Source: Sclerotinia nivalis
Taxonomy: Eukaryota > Ascomycota > Leotiomycetes > Helotiales > Sclerotiniaceae
Assembly (NCBI GenBank): GCA_029531795.1
Contig: JAPEIS010000007.1
Location: 1,302,001-1,366,000, forward strand
DNA length: 64,000 nt
Direction: 5' to 3'
Shown: positions 47,928-58,753 of the stretch, one piece after another
Numbering within the stretch: position 1 is the stretch's first letter
Layout of the letters: each line of letters starts with the position of its first letter
The notes under the pieces: model-generated
What the model was told of the DNA's origin: nothing
Databases searched by the model: none
What the model saw: the letters and a program-made list of their open reading frames with translations, nothing else
Made by a program: the position numbers and the translations under genes

Positions 47928-49481
47928 ATGACTTTCGGAACTCTCTACACCTACCCGGTATGTATATACATTTACTTGATCTCTATAACAATCGTGGCAG
48001 ATTAATCCTTCAATGGAACTTCGGCTAATCGTGCTTTTTTTCAATAGGGTAACCCCCGCTCAACTGCTATTCGTGCAGTTGCAAAGGCAAACAACATCGA
48101 GCTTGATGTTGTCGAGACTGAGCCATCTAAGGGTGTCTCTGAGGACTACCTCAAGATCAACAAGCTCGGCAAAGTTCCAACCTTCGTCGGTGCTGATGGT
48201 TTCACCCTCCACGAGGCTATTGCCATCGCTATCTACAGTATGTTTACATCCCACTTCACCCCACTTCGTCAAATTTGCAGCAACACTACCTATTATATAC
48301 CCTTTTGTGTCATGATGAAAAAAAGTCATTCAGTTATCCCTGTCTTAATTATTCTATGTTGATCTTTATTAATTAGACTCTGAACACTCTCTTTAAAATC
48401 TAAATTGCATTTTATTTGGTTTTGTCGAGTCAATAGCTTACAAAGTTTTACAGTCACCTCCCAAAACGAGAAGACCACCCTCCTCGGTAAGACCAAGCAA
48501 GACTATGCTTCTATCTTGAAGTGGATGTCTTTCTTCAACACTGAGGTCCTCACATCCCTCGGTGGTTGGTTCCGCCCTCTCTTGGGCCGGGACCCATACA
48601 ACAAGAAGAACGTCGATGATGCCATTAAGGCCACTGCCAAGTGCGTATCCGTCATCGAGGAGCACCTCTTGAACAACACCTACCTCGCTGGTGAGCGTAT
48701 CACTCTTGCCGATTTGTTCGCTGCTGGTATCATCTCCCGTGGTTTCCAATTCTTCTTCGACAAGAAGTGGCGCTCTGAGAACCCCAACACTGCCCGTTGG
48801 TATACTACCGTCTACAACCAACCAATCTACTCCGCTGTTGTTGACCCTCTCGCTTTGATTGATGAGCCAGCTCTCAAGAACCAAGCACCAAAGAAGGCTG
48901 AGGCACCAAAGGCCGAGAAGCCAAAGAAGGAGGCCGCTAAGCCAAAGGCCAAGGAGGTCGAGGAGGAAGAAGAGGAGGCCCCAGATGCACCAAAGGCAAA
49001 GCACCCTCTCGAGGCATTGCCAAAGTCTACCATTCCTCTTGATGAGTGGAAGCGCCAATACTCCAACTCAGAGACCCCTGATGCTCTTAAGTGGTTCTGG
49101 GAGAACTACAACGCAGAGGAGTACTCCTTGTGGGCTGTTGGCTACAAGTACAACGATGAGCTTACCCAAGTTTTCATGACTTCCAACTTGATCGGTGGTT
49201 TCTTCGCTCGTCTTGAGGCCTCCCGCAAGTACATCTTTGGATGTGCTTCCGTCTACGGTACCGCTAACGACAGCATCATCAAGGGTGCTTTCGTCGTCCG
49301 TGGCCAAGAAGCTCTCCCAGCTTTCGATGTCGCACCTGACTATGAGAGTTATGAGTTCACCAAGCTTGATGCCTCCAAGCCAGAGGACAGAGAGTTCGTC
49401 AACGAGCAATGGACATGGGAGAAGCCACTTGTCGTTAACGGCAAGGAGTACCCATGGGCCGATGGAAAGGTCTTCAAGTAA
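47928..49481 (+). CDS. Elongation factor 1-gamma (eEF1B gamma)
   Basis: Three exons (47928-47957, 48048-48237, 48454-49481) sum to 1248 bases, 415 residues. It is the structural subunit of the eEF1B guanine-exchange complex in the cytosol. An N-terminal GST-like fold (MTFGTLYTYPGNPRSTAIRA, LGKVPTFVG) is followed by the GST-C part (LNNTYLAGERITLADLF), a Lys/Ala/Pro hinge (AEAPKAEKPKKEAAKP) with an acidic run, and the EF1G domain (PLDEWKRQYSN, WFWENYNAEEYSLWAVGYKY, GGFFARLEASRKYIFGCASV, to a C-terminal YPWADGKVFK). First exon is just ten codons. C-ending codons dominate (CTC, ACC, GCC), in line with high expression. Confidence 0.97.
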
Positions 49482-49916
49482 ATCATTACTTTGAGATGTT
49501 TTAATTTTCACAATGATTTTTAGCGCTGAATAGGGTTAACGTGTAATGAACCATCATGACATGTGGGAGGATTATGAATACGAATCATATGAAGATCGTC
49601 ATTGGTATTTTTAGCTTAGATTTCTGCAAAAATGCAATCTAAACTTATTATCGTGCCACCATACAATGAACATCCATCGTGAACGCCCACTCATTGCCGT
49701 GATGCCTTGTGCTAGCTATCCTGATCCTCACTGATCCACCACTACATGAACACCAGGAATGTGTCTCAAAACGGGTATCAAAAAAAGGAAGTACCAAGTG
49801 ATCTTGATGTTATGAAAACACTCTATCAGTCATTGTTAATGATCAAGGTTACTAGGACGTTACGTCACGAGAGATGACAAACTTACCAGTAGTATACAAG
49901 CCATAATTGGTCCAGA
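49482..49916. other. Convergent 3' flank between eEF1B-gamma and the HAD-like gene
   Basis: About 435 bases; both neighbours end here. No gene is seen. Confidence 0.4.
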
Positions 49917-51338
49917 TCACCACTTATCCGAATTTCCGAGCATCGGTTGATACTTTGAGGGTACTGTATCACTTGAATGTGAAGGTTGGTACACGGGTTC
50001 AACTGGAGATGGAACTCTAGCAGGACCTGGAACTTTAGGTGGATGAATGGGCAAATTCAAACCTGTAGCCTCATGAGGATTGGCCTTGGGTAGTGGCACA
50101 AACGGCGAATGACGAATCGCAGCGCTGACATTTTCATGCATGCTGAGGAAATTCAAATAATCATGTACCTGTGGCAGAACATCCCCGACTTCCTTGTCAT
50201 CACCGAAGAATTCTGGTATTTCGATCAAGTTATAGGGTTCGCTGCGGGCTTTCTCGCTGGAATCATCAATCAATACTGTATTTGTCTGGTCCCATCTGCC
50301 ACCATTCTGAGCATCAGGATGTGAAGCTGCGATCTTGGGATCGCTCCAGAGCTTGGTGAGTCGCTTGTAACATTGTACGCGCATATTGTAGTCCATACCA
50401 GTGAGACCGAATGTTTCGCGTCCCCAAATGGCGATGACTTTTTGTCGGAGCTTGGGGGTAAGAATGGTCTGGCACATGGGTATCACATTTTGTGATTTGG
50501 CGGATGACCAGATGATCACGGAAAAGGTGTCGATGCAGTATTGTAGGAACTTTTCGGCGTGGGGACGGGCCGTAAATTTCGTGGGGTTCTTGCGGTTGGG
50601 GCGGTAGAGGAGGGTGCCGTTAAGATCGATTACGACGAGCAGATGGCGGGCGAGAAGGGAGGGAGTGGGTCCTTGGTCTGGCTTGGTATAGGTCTTTTCG
50701 AGGTATTCGCTGGTAGGGTTGGGGACACCACCCGAGGCTTTGGAGGGCTGGACTCTCGCCTCTTTGGAGAGGGGAGCCATTGTCTTGTTTGATGGTGGTC
50801 TTTGGTGACTAATGAGTGACTGGTAGAAGAATTTCCGATCTTGCAGTGGATCTGATTCAGGTGCGACGTATGGTGTTCGTAGTAGTGGATACAGTGGTTT
50901 TGATATGTTTGTCGCAATGTCTTTAAAACCACTGTGATTTAACGATGAAGTCCACTTATCACCAGTTATGGGGTCTCTGTCCCGGAGGTATTCTTGCTGG
51001 GATACACCCCAGTTTCGTTCTTCGAATGATACTCCTGGATGTTTTCGATCCCTATTGGGCGATCTGCCTGATTTTAATGGTTGTTTTCGATTATTGCGTC
51101 CATATCTGTTCAATGCATTTTCAGTTGAAGAGAAAGTTCTTTTAGTAATATATCTCAACTGGTTCCCACTAAAGGTGAATGTGAAAGAATGTAATAGGGA
51201 CATCCAGCCGGAACGTCTGGTTGTTTCTAGATTGCAAGGCTGAAGATAAACTTCGAAAAATTGATGATAGAAAGGTTTGTGGGGAATCAATCGGTGTTTT
51301 GTTATTCCGGTGGTCGCCGCGGAAAAAATTCCCCACAC
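49917..51338 (-). CDS. FCP1-homology/HAD-superfamily protein with altered DxDx motif, probably mitochondrial
   Basis: A single 473-codon frame. The FCPH domain spans residues about 225-395: VVIDLNGTLLYR (motif I), HAEKFLQYCIDTFSVIIWSS (motif II Ser-Ala-Lys), KLTKLWSDP-type segment and TVLIDDSSEKA (motif III). It resembles Tim50/CTD-phosphatase folds. Motif I is D-L-N-G-T, so the second Asp (acid/base) is Asn; see findings. The first 135 residues are basic with an internal start at about 51203 (MSLLHSFTFTFSGNQLRYIT KRTFSS), which would make a good mitochondrial presequence, so the true start may be that Met. The C-terminus is Pro-rich. It diverges from Rrp36 with 60 bases between starts, so if the upstream ATG is used the promoters overlap. 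Confidence 0.85.
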   Translation of the reverse strand: MWGIFSAATTGITKHRLIPHKPFYHQFFEVYLQPCNLETTRRSGWMSLLHSFTFTFSGNQLRYITKRTFSSTENALNRYGRNNRKQPLKSGRSPNRDRKHPGVSFEERNWGVSQQEYLRDRDPITGDKWTSSLNHSGFKDIATNISKPLYPLLRTPYVAPESDPLQDRKFFYQSLISHQRPPSNKTMAPLSKEARVQPSKASGGVPNPTSEYLEKTYTKPDQGPTPSLLARHLLVVIDLNGTLLYRPNRKNPTKFTARPHAEKFLQYCIDTFSVIIWSSAKSQNVIPMCQTILTPKLRQKVIAIWGRETFGLTGMDYNMRVQCYKRLTKLWSDPKIAASHPDAQNGGRWDQTNTVLIDDSSEKARSEPYNLIEIPEFFGDDKEVGDVLPQVHDYLNFLSMHENVSAAIRHSPFVPLPKANPHEATGLNLPIHPPKVPGPARVPSPVEPVYQPSHSSDTVPSKYQPMLGNSDKW

Positions 51339-51398
51339 AAAATTGAACCTTGCTTGGATTTCAAGAATTAAAACTCAAGCAACCACAAATTTTTAAAT

Positions 51399-52353
51399 AT
51401 GTTATCAACGAAGAGGAAAGCGCTAGACACCGGTCTACAAAGGCGTGTGAGAGCAAGAAGGGAGCCTTCTGAGGAAATTGAAGAACCTTCTTCAGATTCT
51501 GCTCCATCAGAAATTGGCAAAGATGACAGTGAGGAAGAGGAAAGTTCCAGCGATGAGGCAGAGGATGAGGTAGATGAGGTTAGATTTGTCAAAATAAAAT
51601 CCAGATCCCTCACTAACATTCCAATAGGAAGCATCTGAATCCGAAGAAGAAACGACCAACGATGCAGCAGCCTCGATTTCTTTCGGCGCATTGGCTAAAG
51701 CACAAGCTACCATGTCCAAGCCTAGTAAAAGGGATTCGAAAAAATTAAAGAAGAGCAGTGCGGATGGATGGGAAGATAATGAAGCTACCGAACGTAAAGC
51801 AGGGAAGAAGGACCAACGAGATTTTACTCGCAGTAGTAAAAATGCACCTACCGAAATTTCCAGCAAGAAAGCAGTTTCTCGTCGCAGAGAAGTCGTACCT
51901 GTCAAGAAAAGAGAAATTCGAGATCCACGATTTGATCCCACGCACGGTCCGGTGGATATGGGAAAGATCGAAAAAGTATATGATTTCTTGGTTGATTATC
52001 GAGAGGATGAAATTAAGACATTAAGGGAGACGATCAAGAAAACTAAGGATGAAGATGAGAAGGAGAAGTTAAAGAGGGACTTGTTGAGTATGGAGAGTAG
52101 GAAGAAGACGGATGCGAAGAAGAGGAAGGCTAGGGAGATATTGGATAAGCATAGGAAGGAGGAAAAGGGGTTGGTGAAGGAGGGAAAGACACCATATTAT
52201 TTGAAGAAGGCAGAACAGAAGAAGAGGGTCCTGTTGGATACATATGGAGAGTTGAAGGGGAGACAGTTGGATCGGGTTATCGAGAGGAGGAGAAAGAAGG
52301 TGGAGGGGAAGGAAAAGAAGAATATGCCGAGGGCGAGAAGAGTGGTCGATTAG
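51399..52353 (+). CDS. rrp36: rRNA biogenesis protein Rrp36
   Basis: Two exons (51399-51578, 51628-52353) sum to 906 bases, 301 residues. Rrp36 works in early pre-18S cleavage in the nucleolar 90S pre-ribosome. The N-terminus is acidic (Ser/Glu/Asp stretches), then KRDSKKLKKSSADGW. The DUF947 core has EIRDPRFDPTHGPVD, KVYDFLVDYREDEIKTLRET, and the Lys-rich helix to EGKTPYYLKKAEQKKRVLLD and QLDRVIERRRKKVEGKEKKN. These match the family in order and length. The small intron lies between VDE and EASE. Confidence 0.93.
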
Positions 52354-52716
52354 GAGCTTTCCTCCCTTGTCAATGCTCTTCCTTCGCCAATTCAATTCAC
52401 TTCAATTCAGTTCAGATAAATTCGATCATCCGTCAGTCATATTACCATATCACCGAAATTCATACTTCTGATATCATACACATCAAACAACTACACGTCG
52501 AATGTCAAGACTTCTTGATCATCCATCGACATCATGACTGATTCATTCGCAAACGCAGACATGTCTTATCATCAACAGCTCTCGCGCAACAACCCAGGCT
52601 CTTCACCCGCATAGCCATTCGGCACTTTTGGAGCTATCACATGAGTTGATGGAGAATATAAGCATCTCTTCGACACCAGATCGATCAGTTGTGACCCAAA
52701 TACGCCAATATCATAA
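52354..52716. other. Rrp36 3' flank and possible 5' part of an unresolved gene
   Basis: About 360 bases. Frames here (for example the one reading HSALLELSHELMENISISST, about 52610-52670) may be exons of the next gene, but no splice model closes. Confidence 0.35.
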
Positions 52717-53361
52717 TTGATAAAAATAGCTCGTCAGCTTAAGTTACTTCCAGGCTTACAACTCCATACTTTAACTATCCTATGCGGATTCGGTTGTGGA
52801 CGTCTCTATGATTCCGACCACATTCGCGATTTTCTGGTACTCCCCCCCCCCTGCCCCTGCAGGGAATTTCATCATATCGCCCATGGAAATCCCTTCCATA
52901 CAAGCAAAGAACCAAATACTTTAGCAGCACAAATCGCTTTTAGTACTAACCTCGACATTTGGGGAGCTATTCTAGAAAGAAAAACCGATGCCACTCAAGG
53001 CACCGTCTCGATCTTCCAATCTTCCGAGCCTGGCCTTGAACCAACGGGGACCGTTTACAACGTTTTCACTCGTGAAGTACTCGCAGAGACAACAATATCC
53101 TTGGAATATATTGGCCGGGAAAAGCTTCAACATGTTTGCAAGGCTTTAGAGCCGGCTATAGGGACTTTAATCGTTCTGGGGCCTTCTCTTACGACTGCTG
53201 AGGCTTCTTTGTTCGCTTCGGGTGTGGGCGAAGAACTTGGGAAGGAGATCTCACATAAAGATGAAGAATTTGGGGAAGAGATTTCAGATTCAGATGCGGC
53301 AGGAGAAATCCCTAGAGTCCGGCGGGGAAAGCAGAGATGCATATGTGGAAGACTTCTTTGA
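52717..53361 (+). CDS. Hypothetical protein, gene model uncertain
   Basis: An open frame of 214 codons; exon structure upstream is not settled. The part from about 52930 on looks most protein-like: NTLAAQIAFSTNLDIWGAIL, GTVYNVFTREVLAETTISLE, YIGREKLQHVCKALEPAIGT and LIVLGPSLTTAEASLFASGV, followed by an acidic tail. No known domain is recognised. The frame includes a ten-base C-run (about 52842-52851) followed by TGCCCCTGCAG, which looks like the end of an intron; if so, the first about 48 residues are not coding. It may be an incomplete model or a decayed gene. Confidence 0.4.
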   Translation: MIKIARQLKLLPGLQLHTLTILCGFGCGRLYDSDHIRDFLVLPPPCPCREFHHIAHGNPFHTSKEPNTLAAQIAFSTNLDIWGAILERKTDATQGTVSIFQSSEPGLEPTGTVYNVFTREVLAETTISLEYIGREKLQHVCKALEPAIGTLIVLGPSLTTAEASLFASGVGEELGKEISHKDEEFGEEISDSDAAGEIPRVRRGKQRCICGRLL

Positions 53362-54280
53362 CGAGAATGTGGAAGACATGGCCACCGGGGAAATCTATCC
53401 ATATCCATAGCCCATGAAATGAGCGCTGCATATACTGTCACATCATTAAAGAGTACATGAAAATAAAAGACATCGTTCTAGGGCAATTACATTGGCATCT
53501 AAAATAACACACAAATCCATCCCTCATCTTTCCACCTGGTCCAAAGAACATCATGAAACCTTTCCATCCTATATAAATCTCTCCAGCCCTTACTTGTAAC
53601 TTTACATAAAAACCATACATCACTATCTACTCCTCATTCTACCCTCCAAGTGAACCCTTCTTAAATTATACCCTATGGATTTTATTCAAGAAAAAGCAAT
53701 GTACTTCGCATAATTTGTATGAATATTTAGCTATCTAGTTATACAAGTGAAATGACTATTAGTTCTCACTAATAATCGAGGTCCCTTTTATTAAAAGTTT
53801 GATGAGGTGAGATTCATGAGATGAGATTCCATGAGATGAGAAGAGGTCGAAATTTACAGACAGACAGACAGACAGACAGGTATGTAGGTAAGTTATTTAT
53901 TATCGTATTCATACTATAGAGTAAATAGATAAATGGATTTTGTAATTGATATTCATATAACATCTGTAAATACCTAGGTAGGTATGTTTTCTTATTGTCC
54001 AACATTTTTTGTTGGGGTTGTGTTTTCTTTTTCTTCCTTTAAATTGACTGTGGAGTTGGTATTATCCTTCCTTCCTTCCTTCCGTCCATCCCTCTCGTTC
54101 AATCTAACCAGGCCACCTCTTTTTTTCCGTAAGCAAAATGGTATCATATCAAACAATTAATCAAACAATTAATCAAACAATCAAGAAATCAACAACCAAT
54201 CATACACAAAAAATCCCCACGCAAAATGAACAGACGATTACACCCTCCATACCCCAAAGAAGCGAACACAAAAGCGAACA
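53362..54280. other. Intergenic stretch with CAGA and CCTT arrays
   Basis: About 900 bases. A CAGA array at about 53858-53879, an ACCTAGGTAGGT element at 53972 and a CCTT array at about 54068-54083 stand out. No gene is recognised. Confidence 0.5.
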
Positions 54281-55720
54281 CTAAAGCGCATCACCCCTCC
54301 TCGCATCCTCACTCGTCATACCCCTCGCGTTTCCCCTCCCATACCCAGGATGTCCTAGAACAGGCGCCACATTTTGATTTTGTAAATTCTGCAACTCGAT
54401 TTGATCACGCTCATTCATCGCTTCTTCTTCTTTCTTTCTTCGCGCTCGCTCCCTTTCCCTCGCTTTGAGTTTCTCCGCCATACTGCCTCCTCCTTGACCG
54501 AAAGTGCCCTGACCGAAAGTGCCCCTTCCATCTGTGGGCCACGGATCCCCATTCGGACTCCTCCCATTTGCATCCGTGGATGCGGTGGCTGGGCTACTAT
54601 ATGGTGAGGAATAGGGAGACAGGTACACTTTTTCGGCCATAGGTGTAATGGGACTATCTTCCACGGGCGTCATGATAGCGGGACCATTGAAATTCTCACC
54701 ATGAGGTTGCTGTTGACCCCAATACTGTGGCTGGAGCGGTTTTTGCGAGTTGGGACTGTCGAAGAAACCTCCGGAGCCGGATGTCATGTTTGAGACGGCG
54801 CTGGTGGCATCGTTGACGGGGATGTGACCGCCTAGTCCATCGACGTTATTTGCGTTTTGCCAAGCGGCGTAGCCGGTTTCGAGTTGATGTTGGCGGAGGA
54901 CGCGACGGCGACGTCGCCGTCCGTTGAAGATGATGCAGAAACCGGTTATGAAGAGCGCGAACACTATTATGCCTACTGCGACTCCGATGCGTCCATTGAG
55001 GGAGAGGCCGGGGTAGGCTGTACCGGGTACGGCGCTTGGAGTTGGAGATGTCATGTTTAGTTGAGTGGTGGAGAATGGGGAGCCTTGGAAGGATAATGTT
55101 GAGCCTGGAGCGGGTTGTTGTACACAGGCTCCATAGAGCAGCGTGTAGAAATTATTCAGATAATATGTTGGCGTGGAGATTCGGAGACAATTCTGACATT
55201 GTTGGATTTGATTCGTGGCGATGTCTGAACAATATCCATATTCGGTTTGAGCACCCGTCGTCAGATTCCCGTATTCGATGGCATCTTTCATGGGACCGCA
55301 TGATAGCGGCGTTATACATGGCGTATCCTGCACTTCTGTATTATTGGGAAATCCAAAGAGACACCAACTTATGGTGTATCTTAAATTATCTATGCACACA
55401 CCATATTAGTCACATTTCCACACATACATCTGAGGAAAGAAGAACGTACATAAACCCCATTCCAAATCCGTTTCATTTGTTGAAGGATCAACAAACGTAC
55501 TCGTCAATTGACATCCCACGCAACCGGAATATGTCGTTCCAATTAAGCTTGTATAGTCCGTATTCTGACACACGATATCATTATCCCCCGTGGTTCCTCC
55601 TAAAACATTGCCGCACTTCGGGGCACATGGTGAATTCGATAGTGCTTTTAATGCGTCTGTGGGTTGTATGAATGATGTGAGGAGGAAGAGACTCGGTGCT
55701 AATATTATTGAGGACCGCAT
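54281..55720 (-). CDS. Cysteine-rich single-pass surface protein (copy A of a paralogous pair)
   Basis: Two exons (55720-55450, 55389-54281) sum to 1380 bases, 459 residues. Signal peptide at residues 1-23 (MRSSIILAPSLFLLTSFIQP). The ectodomain (about 24-170) has 12 cysteines in the order SPC-x3-C, DIVCQN, GC-x2-C, SWCLFGF, TPC, SCGP, YGYC, C-x2-C, GAC, with several N-x-T/S glycosylation sites. A membrane span (GRIGVAVGIIVFALFITGFC) is followed by a stop-transfer cluster of seven Arg. The cytoplasmic tail is Pro/Gly/Gln-rich and basic, with SPYSSPYSSP and GTFGQGTFGQG repeats and a charged coil. This fits a receptor- or sensor-like cell surface protein; function is unknown. Copy B is 4 kb away on the same strand. 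Confidence 0.85.
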
Positions 55721-57817
55721 ATTGCAGATATGTTATTATATGTTGAGGGTTAACGGAAGGAAATGATTTGTGGTAGGTAGGGTATAAATTATTGAACTTT
55801 CAAAGCAATTCCTTATCGCTTTATCTCGTCCAGGATGTTTCTTGTGTATCGTGAGGTGAAAAGAGTAATAATGAAATAGCTATAGATTCGATGTTTGATC
55901 TCGACCAGCAAGATCTATTTCATCCGAATATCACCGTTATAGATTGAAGATTGTTTGATCCTCTATTGAATCGTCATCAAGATATTAAAAATATTAAAAA
56001 TTTCGTCCCACAACATTCAACCAATTCATGAACTTCACGAATCTTGTTCGTATTGCGGGAAGACGACATTCTTGTATGACATTGAAAAAAATTGAGGTGA
56101 TGGGTGGATTACGTGTGTGATAAGGACTTGCAGTTGTGGTTCGTTCTCCGCACACCCATCACATCCACTCAACTTCCTTCCCAGTGCATCGATCACATTC
56201 ATGTCTGGCGGTTGAATAACAGGCCAAGGTAAGGTACAAGGCACCCATGCGGACATGGTTACTGACCTCATGTATGAGCATGGGTATATCTTCATATAAT
56301 CCATCATGATTGGAGCTGGCCTCCTTCCCTTGAGGCTTAAGGAAGTGGCATAGCTAACGGTAAAAGGACGGTTGAATTTGAAATACTTTCTTTGGGGTCC
56401 GAATACCGAATCATATAATGGCTGTGTATTGGTACATACCTGATTGATCTGAGATGAGCCTGGAATATGTTTGGTTAGATGGTCGAAACAGCAACATTTG
56501 GTGATATATACTCCGTATCGTATACTTTGAAATGAATGGCCTGTTGCTTGTTCTACTTTCAGCATTGCTAGTACTCTTTTGAGAAGAACCATCACCATCA
56601 CCGTCGCCTCTATGTAGATCATCATCTTCTCACCCTACCATTTTCAATCTTATCACAAACATTTCAATAATTCCGCTCGATTTGCTCTAGACCAATTTTT
56701 CATGAATATTTCCGTTGTCCGTATAGACAGCACATGATCTTCATATTTTAATCTTCTCTCCAAACCAATCAAATCTTCTCGGTGCCCAGTTATTCTCTTC
56801 CCTTGTTCCATGATTTTCATCTGCCCCTTCACCAAAATCTACTCCCTTCACCAAAATCTACTATTTTAATTGGTTTCCGGAGCGGCCCGGTTGAAGTATT
56901 AAGAGTGGATAAGATGAGATCTGTCAGCAAGTCAGCTCTCCAATTGCATTTTTACAGACTTCTCTCTCTCGGCTGTGGATCAACGGAAATGGAAATGGTG
57001 GGTTACGCTGCATACCCTACGTACCCTACATGTTCAAAATCTATTGCGCCCCTTGTGAAGTTGTGATCGATCGATCTGTGCGTTCAACTTCCGCTGCAAA
57101 ATACTCCAACAATATCTTTTTGGACCCCATAGTGCTTTAAAGTTCGAATGGAGGTACGATTTATATATAACTTTATTATTTACATGGACACAAGCCACGC
57201 AACTGTTGTATTCCGTATGCATTATTTGCGAAGCTGAAGTCGAAAGTTATTCAAGTCGTCAGACTTATACACTCATCCTATTCGAATCACCAAAGGCAGT
57301 AGCACAATAGCATCTATCCACAAATCATACTTTGTGATGGTAAAATCTTACTACCAATGGCGCTTATTGTAATGTGAGGTGACACGAAAATCAGGTCTTT
57401 TCGGAAGAGTCAACACACCAATCCAAACGATCCCAATATCCCAATATCCTGCTGCTATTCCAAATACTTTACGTTTACATTTTTTGGGTGGAAACGAAAT
57501 GTTCCCATTCGTAAACCCCTTTCATGCCACGGCGCTTCAACCAAACTCCTGGGTTTTTCGCCTCGCATTGTCTAGCACGGGTCATTCATTTGACCCACTA
57601 ATAAAACTCAATTCGTCCAGTCGCACGCATATGAATCACACTGATCTAACATAATATCAATTTTCCACCTACAAAGATCATACTTGAAATCGACGCCTGA
57701 TTATTCATTTGGAAGTATAAGGCTACATATCCTTGGGGCATGAAGCAAGGGTCTACAAGCAATCTACACCGCACCCTCCAGTCATTTCTTCTTGTCTTAA
57801 AGATATGCGCTCAATTC
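55721..57817. other. Intergenic stretch upstream of copy A
   Basis: About 2.1 kb. The first 300 bases are the copy A promoter. A minus-strand frame at 56035-56625 (196 codons) lacks family features and I do not call it a gene. A TACTCCGTA element lies at about 56508. Confidence 0.4.
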
Positions 57818-58753
57818 CTAGCCAGTACGGACTGTAGTTGGTCCTGGTTTAGTGTAATTGTTTAAGGTCTGGTACATATTGATAAGAATTTCCGGATCTG
57901 TTGCCGAATATGCCCCTGGAAATGACACCCTAGTCGGGTTCTTCGTGCCTGAGCATGTTATGTTAAGTTGAAAACAAGACATGTAAAGTTGGGCGCCTCC
58001 TACCAACCCTACTACATGCAAAGCGATGACTTCTTGCGCGTAGCAGACAGGCACCTAGTGCTAGTGTTGATGGGATGATGAAAGATCGTTTTCCACAATT
58101 GGCGTTCAGTGTTTGCTATGTTATGTGTTAGCCTCATACTCTCATCAAATACTTCCCCACTTGGGAATAAGTCGAAACATTGCTTCAGGTAGAGAGAAGA
58201 AGGCATACCGAACCCCACCACTGACGAGTCACATTATATTCCTCTTGGTTTACTCTAAACCATGAACCAGAGCCAGTATCTGTCGTAGCATTTGAGATCT
58301 TGGAAATGTACAAAATGATCGGTCCATAGTGAGCACCTCCAATCGCTTCAATGGTACATGATTTATCTCCTGATTGCTGATGCATCTCCACCGTTGCGTT
58401 TCCTCCAACTTATTAACAAAGTCGGTTTGAGCAAGATTCATACAAGCGAGGTCAACACACCAGGTACGGTACATATTTTAGATACACCAACTGTACCTCC
58501 AACATTGCATCTATTTTCATAATAAGTAGCAATATCTACAATATGTCACGAAGAATGGTGAAAGAAAAGAATAGTAAAACACATACCGCAAATCAGTCAA
58601 TGTCAGATCGGTGACGGGACTATAGCTAGGAGGTAATCGAACACAGTTTCCAACTTGCTCAACACTATTTGTCCAAAGTTCCTGAAATGCCGCATAACTT
58701 ATGACGCTTACCACAATACTCAGTAAACAGAAAATATTTGAACTTCTCATCAT
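57818..58753 (-). pseudogene. Damaged AA9 lytic polysaccharide monooxygenase
   Basis: Several exons on the minus strand carry AA9 motifs in order. Exon 1 (58753-58587) has a signal peptide, then AAFQELWTNSVEQVGNCVRL and PPSYSPVTDLTLTDL. A short exon follows with CNVGGTVGVSKICTV (near 58470). Next is VEMHQQSGDKSCTIEAIGG-AHYGP (near 58380, the second copper His), then NCGKRSFIIPSTLALGA (near 58085) and EVIALHVVGLVGGAQLYMSC (axial Tyr) to FPGAYSATDPEILINMYQTL and a C-terminal PGPTTVRTG. Two lesions are visible. The mature N-terminal His that forms the copper brace is Tyr (ISY-AAFQE), a change one C-to-T away. One extra base near 58030-58040 shifts the frame just before EVIALH. AA9 enzymes oxidatively cut cellulose and are secreted; this copy should be inactive. 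Confidence 0.85.

Noticed and set aside
48438..49066. Leu/Val/Gly-rich frame antisense to eEF1B-gamma
   Set aside because: It is a by-product of the C-rich codon use of eEF1B-gamma; the hydrophobic pattern is not a membrane protein.
56035..56625. 196-codon minus-strand frame between copy A and the AA9 pseudogene
   Set aside because: Its cysteines do not follow the paralog pattern and no family features are seen; likely chance.
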